Source: a virus. From it: 60,037 bases of DNA. The DNA is taken from IMG/VR virus record IMGVR_UViG_3300030085_002970, positions 1 through 60,037 of that record; one strand, 5' to 3'. Under the pieces are notes generated by a model. It saw only the letters and a list, made by a program, of their open reading frames with translations, had not been told where the DNA came from and searched no databases. Of the stretch, positions 7,308 through 16,200 are shown one piece after another (the stretch's first letter is position 1; every line of letters begins with the position of its first letter). The position numbers were made by a program, and so were the translations under genes.

Positions 7308-7850
7308 TTAAATTTTGTTTTTAATGTGGTTATACATTTCTTTACCAAGGTTTTCGCCCATTTTACTATCAGACTTATAGTGCGCATGAGCGACATTGCG
7401 ACTATAAGATATATTTTTTGCAGCTTTAGCAAAAGCTGATTTTGCTTTAGGATGTTTATCACCTAACACTTTAGCTATTAAAACTCCTTGTGTCGAATGA
7501 CCTGAGGGATATGAAGGTGTTTTCATGGAATCCATTTCAATATCATCCATTTTTATATTTAATTTTTTTGCCATTGATTTTGGCCTTGGTCTATTAAAGT
7601 GTTTTTTTAAATCGAGTATTATAGGTGCAGATTTTTTTATTAAATTTGCAACTAGTTTAGGATCGTAATCTTCAATATTTTTCTTTTTAGCAACTTTTTT
7701 AAAAACCGCTTCTATATCATCGTTTTCTTTGACAAACTTTCTACTCATTGGTATTTTAGTAAGCTCTTTAACTTCTTGCATAGTAGTAAAAGAACTATTA
7801 CTTGGTGGTTTTTTCTTTTTAAAAGAAGATATGTTAAAATCTTTAAACAT
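7308..7850 (-). CDS. PAP2-superfamily phosphatase-like protein
   Basis: This 180-residue protein carries all three catalytic motifs of the PAP2/acid phosphatase superfamily in the right order: K82-x6-R89-P90 (KKHFNRPRP), PSGH at 115-118, and S150-R151-x5-H157-x3-D161 (SRNVAHAHYKSD). The nucleophile and general acid histidines (157 and 118) are both present. It has no signal peptide or membrane helix and a Lys-rich N-terminus, so it resembles soluble members rather than lipid phosphatases. The substrate is unknown. The start overlaps the next gene by 8 bases. Co-location with basic virion-type proteins suggests it could be packaged. Confidence 0.82.
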   Translation of the reverse strand: MFKDFNISSFKKKKPPSNSSFTTMQEVKELTKIPMSRKFVKENDDIEAVFKKVAKKKNIEDYDPKLVANLIKKSAPIILDLKKHFNRPRPKSMAKKLNIKMDDIEMDSMKTPSYPSGHSTQGVLIAKVLGDKHPKAKSAFAKAAKNISYSRNVAHAHYKSDSKMGENLGKEMYNHIKNKI

Positions 7851-8301
7851 TTTTTCTTTGAGCTTTTAATCTTTTTTTAGCAGCTTTAGCTAGCCTTGCT
7901 TGTTCCATTTTACCCATAACCTCAGCTCTTTGCTCTAATACTGTTAGTATTTGTATTTTACGAGCATAAGGTTTATTTATTTTCATTACTTTAGCTATTG
8001 TTTTTCTAGCATCAGCAACAGTAGCAAACTTAATGCTTACTGTATCTTTTGGATTTTCATCAGTATACAACCTTCTATCAGAACCTTTTGGTTTTTTACC
8101 TGTACCAACTTTAGGATCTGCTTTCTTTTTTTTAGGTGAAGGTCTATTTGTTTGCATATTTATAAACCAGTTACATAGTTGTTTATCTCTTGGTGTAGCT
8201 CCAGGTCTAGCTTTTAATTTTTTACATTTATCTATAGTTACATCACCACCATAGATCTTAGCTATTCTAGCTTTCAATACGCCTCTATACGCCTTACTCA
8301 T
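7843..8301 (-). CDS. Basic conserved virus-type protein (RRLYTDENPKDTV motif)
   Basis: A 152-residue basic protein. The N-terminal part (GVLKARIAKIYGGDVTIDKC, then KQLCNWF) is followed by a Lys/Pro linker and a core with KGSDRRLYTDENPKDTVSIK, FATVADARKTIAKV and PYARKIQILTVLEQRAEVMG. I recall this core from marine phages and nucleocytoplasmic large DNA viruses, where its function is unknown. The C-terminus is Lys/Arg-rich. It overlaps both neighbours by 8 bases, in a tightly packed operon. Confidence 0.65.
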   Translation of the reverse strand: MSKAYRGVLKARIAKIYGGDVTIDKCKKLKARPGATPRDKQLCNWFINMQTNRPSPKKKKADPKVGTGKKPKGSDRRLYTDENPKDTVSIKFATVADARKTIAKVMKINKPYARKIQILTVLEQRAEVMGKMEQARLAKAAKKRLKAQRKNV

Positions 8302-8644
8302 TGCCTTTTTTACCTAATCTTTTTCTAACAATGTTCATTGTAGTTTTCATTTTAGCCGCATAGCTAGGATTTTTTTTACGGTTAAAAACTACTTGCTGGT
8401 TTAAACTACTGATAATTCTAGATAAATTACCTTTACGAGATTTAATAAGCCAACTAGCTAAACCTGAAGGTGACAAGCTTTTAAACTTACCTTTTGCATC
8501 AGGAGCATCAGACTCTTTAAACTCACCCATGCGTTTTTTATTAGGCGAAACTTTAACGCAGCTTCCTTTGCTAAAGCGAGTTGTTCCAGGTTTTCTTTTA
8601 TAACCTTTCCAACACTTTAATGGGCTTTTCATTTTAAACGCCAT
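8294..8644 (-). CDS. Basic conserved virus-type protein, MAFKMKSPLK start
   Basis: A 116-residue protein beginning MAFKMKSPLKCWKGYKRKPG, followed by TTRFSKGSCVK. Its C-terminal half (SGLASWLIKSRKGNL, then QQVVFNRKKNPSYAAKM) is a helical domain that I recall from marine phage and giant-virus proteins. Cys11 and Cys29 could form a disulfide or metal site. It shares its first nine residues with the 48-residue gene at 5969-6115. Function unknown; DNA binding or virion packaging is likely from the charge and context. Confidence 0.65.
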   Translation of the reverse strand: MAFKMKSPLKCWKGYKRKPGTTRFSKGSCVKVSPNKKRMGEFKESDAPDAKGKFKSLSPSGLASWLIKSRKGNLSRIISSLNQQVVFNRKKNPSYAAKMKTTMNIVRKRLGKKGNE

Positions 8645-8811
8645 TATTTTTTCTTTTTACTTTTACCCATTTTACCTGGTCCACCAGCTCTAGTACATCT
8701 TACACCCCAACCTGAAGCATAAGCACTAGGCCAAACCTTAAACTTACGTTTTGCTGCTGTTTTACAAGCTGCAGAAATTTTTTTTAATGCTGAACTTTTT
8801 TGTACTTTCAT
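8644..8811 (-). CDS. Small basic protein with WPSAYASGWGVRC motif
   Basis: A 55-residue protein. It reads MKVQKSSALKKISAAC near its start and has the central motif FKVWPSAYASGWGVRCTRAG, then a Lys-rich tail. The W-P-S-A-Y-A-S core recurs in small proteins of giant viruses and marine phages, as I recall (DUF5872-type, name unverified). The stop overlaps the ATG of the next gene by one base (TAATG). The gene is under 60 residues but the motif makes it secure. Confidence 0.7.
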   Translation of the reverse strand: MKVQKSSALKKISAACKTAAKRKFKVWPSAYASGWGVRCTRAGGPGKMGKSKKKK

Positions 8812-8815
8812 AATA

Positions 8816-9196
8816 TTAACATTTCCATCTGCGTCTAGCAGCTAAACCTCGTTTACTTTTCCAACTTCTTGATCTAGCGCAGAACGATTTTCTTCTTTTT
8901 GCGTCTTTACTTCCTGGTTTAACTTTTCCTGTTACAGCAGTTTTAAGTTTACTTCCAGGGTTTTTACGTCTATATTCTCTAACTCCCTTAGAAGTCATCC
9001 CAGCACCCTCTTTGATAGTTCTAAAGTTACGACCTTTACCTTTAGTAGTTTTTCTTGGTTCGTTAGTCTTTTTACGCTTACGTTTTTGCATAGGTGAATC
9101 TTCATCTGATAATTTAAAACCAGACAGTATTCCGCCAGCTCTTCTTCTACCACAAGAAGTTACAGGTATTGGATGATTTTTTTGCGTATAAGCCAT
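8816..9196 (-). CDS. Basic DUF6321-like protein (KRRKSFCARS / RRRWKC)
   Basis: This 126-residue, strongly basic protein ends with GMTSKGVREYRRKNPGSKL, the block AKRRKSFCARSRSWK, and a terminal ARRRWKC. This combination matches DUF6321-type proteins of phages and large eukaryotic viruses (family name from memory). Two conserved cysteines (FCAR and the terminal WKC) suggest a disulfide or zinc-linked fold. It is the first basic gene after the outer-membrane-like lipoprotein gene in transcription order. Packaging with the genome is a plausible but untested role. Confidence 0.68.
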   Translation of the reverse strand: MAYTQKNHPIPVTSCGRRRAGGILSGFKLSDEDSPMQKRKRKKTNEPRKTTKGKGRNFRTIKEGAGMTSKGVREYRRKNPGSKLKTAVTGKVKPGSKDAKRRKSFCARSRSWKSKRGLAARRRWKC

Positions 9197-9198
9197 GA

Positions 9199-10242
9199 TT
9201 AAAAGATTACATAATTAACACCACACTTAAAGTCATACCACTCGCGATTCCAGTACTTGTTGTATTTACCTTCAACAAATAAACCTAAGTGTTTATTAAA
9301 CTTGTATCCAAGTATTAATCCGCCAGAATAGTCATACCATTGACCATCTATAAAATTATGATAAGAATACTCTCCTCCACTATCGTAATGGTACGGCATG
9401 AAATTACCCCACGAGTGCAACCAAAAATCTTTTTTATAATGATAATAATCAAAACCTAAAACTACTGAGTATTGAAACTGATTATCTAATTCATTACGTT
9501 TTTTATTTACGTAATCTTCTAATATTTGAGGTATAATAACTTCTTCCCAAACAGCACTACTTGTAGCAACTACGTCGCCTGCTGGGTTTTTATATTCATT
9601 TTCAAATACATCTATACTATAACCTTCTTGTATTGCTAGTTGTGTATAATGTATATAGTCGTTTTCTAGCTTCCACTCTGTTAGCGGGTCAAAGCCATAA
9701 GGCTCTGCAAGTCTTGTAACACCGCCAAAATTAAAAGATAATTTCTTTTTACCACGTAATCTAAATCTCTGTGTAGCTTCGTAATACTCTATATCTGCAA
9801 AACCGTCTTTAACATACTCTACTTTAGTAAGCCATTTATTTCTTACATATCTTACGAAATGTTGTTGATCAAAGTACTCTACGCCTTCTTGTCGTTTATA
9901 GTCTACTTCAAATAAATATTCAAACGGTGATAAACCAACTGTAGCAGCATCGCCATAAGCAGATTCAGTACCATCTTTGAAAGGAGTACTACCTTCGTAT
10001 TGAAAACGTTTTATTTTACGTATACCCATTGTTAACGAATAATCGTATGGCGTAAATACAGTATCGTAACTTAGCACACCTTGGCTTGTAGAGTATACAT
10101 CTCTATCAGCTAAAGATGTTCCACCATTTGCCGCTATGTAAAACGTAGAAAACTTAAACGCTTTTTTAATTTGTGAGCAACACTCTTTAGGAGCTGTACA
10201 CGCTGTTATGAACGCTATTAATATTATTATTATTTTTTTCAT
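9199..10242 (-). CDS. Outer-membrane-like lipoprotein with beta-barrel-type C-terminus
   Basis: This 347-residue protein has a lipoprotein signal peptide (MKKIIIILIAFITAC, lipobox ITAC), so it should be processed and lipidated. The remainder is rich in aromatic residues with alternating hydrophobic pattern (for example SVVLGFDYYHYKKDF, YSGGLILGYKFNKHLGLFV) and ends GVNYVIF. A terminal aromatic is typical of outer-membrane barrels. It probably inserts into or attaches to the outer membrane of the infected cell. It follows the giant ejection-type protein by 1 base, so it is late-expressed. A periplasmic or virion-attached alternative cannot be excluded. Confidence 0.68.
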   Translation of the reverse strand: MKKIIIILIAFITACTAPKECCSQIKKAFKFSTFYIAANGGTSLADRDVYSTSQGVLSYDTVFTPYDYSLTMGIRKIKRFQYEGSTPFKDGTESAYGDAATVGLSPFEYLFEVDYKRQEGVEYFDQQHFVRYVRNKWLTKVEYVKDGFADIEYYEATQRFRLRGKKKLSFNFGGVTRLAEPYGFDPLTEWKLENDYIHYTQLAIQEGYSIDVFENEYKNPAGDVVATSSAVWEEVIIPQILEDYVNKKRNELDNQFQYSVVLGFDYYHYKKDFWLHSWGNFMPYHYDSGGEYSYHNFIDGQWYDYSGGLILGYKFNKHLGLFVEGKYNKYWNREWYDFKCGVNYVIF

Positions 10243-10243
10243 T

Positions 10244-13200
10244 TTAAATGTCTAAAAAATATGGTTCTTTTTTCTTTTTCTTTTTCTTCTTTTTCTTTGT
10301 TTCTTCTTTGATCTTTTTCATTTTTTCATTTTCAAGATCTAAGTTGTATTGACTCCAACCAAAAAACATCATTACTCTTTCAAGCGCAGAGTGCTCTTTG
10401 TTTAGAGATTGTCTAATGTTTTGAACTTTATTGTAAGTTTTATTTAAAGGTATATTTACAAGCTCAAAGTAACTAGTCACAGCTGGCCATATAGGATTAT
10501 CTATATCAGAAAGCTTCATGTGATCTATAACCTTTTCATTATAGTTTAATGTTTTTTCAGCAGCAACTATTCTTCTAGCTTTAATACCAAGAGGTGGAGA
10601 TATGTCTAAAGCAGCTCTTAAAACAGCGCTTTCATCTTTGTTGTATTTTACATCTCTTTGTTTGTCCCATTGTATAGCCATATTTTTAACAGTAGCGGCT
10701 ATTGCTCCGTAAACACCCGTACCTCTTAAAACACTATCAATAGCACCGTTAACTGCATATTCAAACTTTTTGCCTCTACTTTTTTCTTCTTTTTCAGTTA
10801 ACTCTTCTTCATCGTCAAACATAGCCATAAACAAAGCTGTTTGTAAACTATAGAATACCATGTTTTGTATGCCTATGTAATAAGTTAGTCTAGCTAAGTT
10901 TGAAACGTCACTTTGAAACTGATTATCGTAAGGAGGTGTTATTCTTCTATTTTTTAAATCTAAAAATGCTTTTTTACCTAGTCTATTAAACTGTGATGTA
11001 ACATTTTGAAAAGCAAGTACAAACTTACCTACAGCAGATCTTTGTTGAGCAGAAATCATATCTTCTCTAGCTGACTGCTGTGTCGATTGTGTTATTTCAT
11101 TAAAATCGTTAAAAGCTTTTAATTCTGCTTCTTTTTGGCTAAGACCTTCTTTTATATACTTGTTAGTTCTATTTCTATAATAAGTAGCACCACCCGTTGA
11201 TATTGCAACACTATCAGCTATTTGTGTAGGAGTAAAACCTGCAGCTAAAAGTTTTTGTATAATTACACGCATTGGAAACCTAGATCTACTAGCCGTTTGA
11301 ACTAGCTCAGCAGCATTAACATCTGTTCTTATACCACCTCTTCTTTGCTTTAAAGTGTCAGAGTTAAATATAAATACCCAATCAGCCCAGTATTGTTTTT
11401 GATTAGCAAATGCTTTAGCCATTGCAAACAAATTGTTATCAGCAAAGTTCATGTAGTTAACAATAGACATCTGCTGTAATAAAGCTGATCTCATGTTAAG
11501 AAACATAACGGTACCTACTGCTCCATTAATAAAGTTTACAAATTGATTTACAATTTTATTTTGACCTTGAGGTCTTTTTTCACCAGTTCTTATAGAATAA
11601 AGCATATCTTCTATAGATTCTCTAACACTTTTACCGTAAGCAGCTTCAATTTTATTTAAATTATCTTTTGAAAATATTTCATTAGAATTTTCTATAAATT
11701 CAGTAAAATATTGAGATCTACCAATTTTACCAGTAGCATCCATGAGATCTGATCGTAAACTACCAATATCCCAAGATTCAGTAGGCGGTATATAACCATC
11801 TACTCTTGATATACTTTCTATAGAGTTAGCATAGTTTTGCAATACAGGATCAAGAGTAACATATTCGTTTAACATATCTTGATCTTTTTTGCTAAGACCT
11901 GGTATTTCATGACCGTTTTTAGTCCATATATAAACTCTTATAGCATCTTCAAAAGTAAAATCACCATCAGCAGTATTCTTTTTTAACTTTTTCTTTATAT
12001 CTGGATAATTTTTATTTAAAGCTTTAAAGTCATTAGCTATAGATTGCATTGCTGTGTCTAATTCTTTATAAGCTCTATTTAAAGGTTTTATTAAAGCTTT
12101 TTCAAAAAAGTCTCTATGTTTATCACCTTTTCTACCTTTACCCATAAAGTTATATAATAGACCTACAAAATCCTCATGCGATGGTGGTATAAAAAATCTA
12201 AACTTACCTTTATCAGAACCACGTTTTCTAGCTTTTATATCACTAAATCTTTTTTCAGACTCTATGCCTGTAACTTCTTCAATTATTTTATTAAAGTCTT
12301 GATCTAAGCTTCTACTAAAATTAATTTTAGCTTGTACAGATTTACCTTTAACATCTAGCTGATCAAATACTTCTTGTACGGCTTTAACGTTAGGCAACGC
12401 GTCATCAACAAAATACATGTCATTATAACCTTCTGAATATTTATCTAACATCCATAAAGCTTTTGCTTCTCCAGTGCTATTACCTAAACCTGTTATATTT
12501 TCTAACGGTATGTTTATACCTTTAGACTTTAACCATTCATGTATAGGTTGCGCAGCTTCTTGCATGCGAGCAGTAAGTACAAATACATTTTTATTTCCGT
12601 ATTTAGCTATTTGGTTTTTCATTTTTTGTAATAACGGCCCTTCTTTTCCACCTCTTACATTAACAAAATCAGAAAAATCAAAGTCCCAGTTTTCTTCAGC
12701 ATACCTTGGACCGTCAATAGGCCATTTAGCAGATGGTATTTTAACTGTTTCACCATCTTTAGTTGCTGTTACAAAGTTTTTACCTTCTATAATTAGTGTT
12801 TCATCAAAATCAAAAGTAGACATGCCTCTTGAAGGCTTTAAACTGTTATCTCTTGCTTTTACCAGTTTTCTAGAGTTTTGTATTTTTAACTGTGAATTTA
12901 ACGTAGTTTCTGTAGATTTTATAAAACTTTTAGTTTGCGAAGCGTCTAGTAAGTTTGCTTTACTATCAACAAACTTAAATTCATTTATTCTAGGTGATAT
13001 TCTATACTTTATCTTACCTTTTTTTGGTCTATCTATCCTAGCTACAAGCTCTATTGTTTCGCCTTCTTTTAACTTTAATCTTTGTATTTTATTGTTTGGA
13101 TTTAAGCGGTTAAATTCAGCAGCTACAGCATTACTAACTTTATCAACATTTTCATTACCTGTTGTCATTACATAAAGTTTTTGTCCAACCTGAACAAAAC

Positions 13201-16200
13201 CTTGAGGCATTTTACTATATTTTCCATGAGCATAAGCCCAAGAAAAATAATCTCCATCTATGTTTGTGCTAGTAGAGTATTTACTTTTATTATCATTTAA
13301 CCAACTAGCTTGAGCGTCTGTTAACTCATTACCATTTTTTATTTCACCTAAACCAGCTTTTTTTAAATCTTTAGATATTTGATTATATTGATCTTTAATT
13401 AAATCACCTATAATATCATCATATAAAACACCATCTTGATTAGCTGTTTCATTTTTATTAGCAAAAGTTAAATTTCCGTTAGATAAAAAGTTTATTGTTT
13501 GTGAAACTCCTCTAGCTATATCTAGCTTAGATTCAACGCCAACAACTATATTATTTAAAGCAACATATATATCACCTTTACCTTTCTTTAATTGTAAAGC
13601 AGTATTAGCAATAGCTTTTTTAAACATAGATTTTATTCTATATTCAAGCGCTAAACCTAGATTTATTTTTTCTCCAGGCTTACTTTTTTTAACTATTTTT
13701 GTAACTAAATCTTGCTTTAACTGCTCATCTTTTAACTCACCATACTCGTTAGCTTGATGCATTTTATATATTATTTCAGCAGCTTTATTTTTGTCTGAGT
13801 TAGAGTATTCTCTACCACCTTTTTCATATCTTTTCTTAAAAGGTATTTTTAAAGAATATTTAGCTTTACCTTTTTTGTCATACTCTATTGATACTATGTT
13901 TTCTAATTTAGTTTTGCCAGTGGCTAGCTTAGAAAGCTCATCAAGTACATTATCAGCCAAGCCATCTATAATTTGAGTTCTAGAAAACATTATATTAGAC
14001 TCTCTACCTATTGCAGCTGCTAACTCTTGTATTTCAGCTTCATAACTAACACCGTCGTCTTCTATCCTACTTCTGACTTCTTCGGACTGTCTAGCTTCCA
14101 TAGTAGCATCTTTAATAAGAGTAATACCTAAAGCTTTAACAAAACCATCTTTTCTAGTTCCTTTTAAACCAGATCTTTCACCTGTTTCAGGATTTATAGC
14201 CGGTTGATCAGCAAATTCAACTAGTTCAGGTTCTGTAGGTATTCTTCTTTTATAAAGATTTACAGCTTGTCCTTGATCAATTTTGTTTAAAGCATCAAGA
14301 GGTAATTGTTCTTTTCTAACGGCATCTTCAACTTCTTTTTTACTTGTAAGTTGTTTTACGAAAGTAGTAAATTTTCTTTTGTCTTCAGGAACTTTTCTTT
14401 CCATTTGAACTAAATCAGCTACAGATATAGTATTAAACATAGCTTCTCTATGGAGCTTCAAGTTCTTTATATAAGGCTTAGCACCAAAAAAGTTTTTTAG
14501 TGGCTTAAAAACATCGCTAGTAAGACTAAAATACTCTTTACGTAACAACTCGTCTATAGCTTTAGCTCTTTTTGACGGATCTTTTATATTCTGAGTTTTA
14601 CGATACGCTATAACAATTGACTTTTTTATAGAGTTAAGTATTGTGCTATACATATCTCCTCCAGTTTCAAAGCCTAATGCTTTTCTAAGCTTAGACTGCT
14701 TGACTTCTTGTTCTTGACCTGTTTGTTCTTTTGTTTTTCTTTGTCTAGCTCTAGCAGCGATAGATACATCTTCTTCTTCAAACTGCTCTATTGAAGCGTC
14801 TGTTTCAGCTTCAACTTGTATTTTTAGCTCACCTTCTTCTGTTCTTTCACCTATTTCTTTAGCTCTAGATACTTCGTCTGCTTTGTACTCTCTGTTATAG
14901 ACATTACCAGCTTTATTAGCTATTTGAGAATTAATCCAACCAAACAAACTATCATTAGTTTCAGGATTAAAGTTTTTAATATGTGGAGTAAGCTCTGCTA
15001 CTACTTTGTCAATAAATTCTCTTGGAGCACGACCTCCTTTATATTTTGCCGCAATTAAATTATCTAAATAACCTTTATTTTTTATTTCTGTTATTATCTG
15101 ATCTACTTCGGCATCGTAGTAAAACTTACCAACATCTTTTTCTCTAAAACTATTACCAAGCTCTGACTCACTACCTAGTTTGTCAATAGCTTGTTTAGAA
15201 AACTTTATGTCAGCATCATCTATAGTAAAATCTTGTTTACTTACAAACTCTTGTATTTCTTTTCTATATATACCTTTTTTAGAGTCGGCAACCATAGCAT
15301 CTAAAAAAGCTTTAGTATCTGCACCTGTTTCAAAGTTTACTTTTTTAAACTCTGTTTCAGTTCTAAATAAATTAGAAATAAATTGACCTACTTTACTAGT
15401 TGGTTCAAAAGCTCCTTGTTTAGATAATTGCGCGTAAAAGTTTAAATATTCTTCGCCATACTCTTTAAACTCTTTTCCAGTTCTATATCCACCTTTGTCT
15501 AGCACTTCCTCTATGAGCTTTTTTTCATTATTACTTAATGTTTTTATAAAATCTTTTACAATTAACTCACCTTTTTCGCTTAAATTACCGTCTTTACCTT
15601 GAACAGTTGTTTTTAATAAACCATGTAAAACTTCATGTATACCTATACCAATAGCGTTGTTTTGAGCAGCAACCTCTGCGTTTATCATTAGCTTACCACC
15701 AATCTTTAAACCGTCAATTTGAAAACCTTTAGTAGTTTTTTCAAAGTCTGCTTCTGTTTTACCTTTAGCTAACATTTCAGTTTTTAAAGCATCAAGAAAC
15801 TCAGCTTCAGTTCTAAATACTTGTTGCTGTAGATTTTTAACATTTTTAATTAAGCTACCAGTGCCATCAAGCTCTTCCATTAGCAAGCTCATATTAGCAT
15901 CGTTCTTAATACTAATAATACCATCGTTATAACTTCTTTCTCTTTGTTTTAAAGTAGACTCTAAAGCTTTAAACTCTTGTTCACTTATTAAACCTTTGTT
16001 AAACAAAGATTTAGCTTCTTTTATTTCTTTTCTAGTTTTTCTTATGTTGCTTAAAAGATTATTTAAGCCATCTTCTTGCTTAGTACTTAAGTACTCTGAT
16101 AATTTACTATTTTGAGCTAAAAACTCATTTAAATCTTCTTGCTGTGCTTGAATTAAATCATCATATTTTTTTTGTTCTTTTATGCTAGTAGTTCTTGCCT

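Noticed and set aside
7059-7439. Long hydrophobic frame on the plus strand opposite the Lys/Met-rich gene
   Set aside because: It is the antisense image of Lys/Met codons (Phe/Ile/Ala-rich), with no leader, and the minus-strand genes are tightly packed here.
7307-7462. Longer version of the Lys/Met-rich gene
   Set aside because: The upstream extension lies inside the PAP2-type gene in another frame, has different composition, and an ATG sits right after the phosphatase stop.
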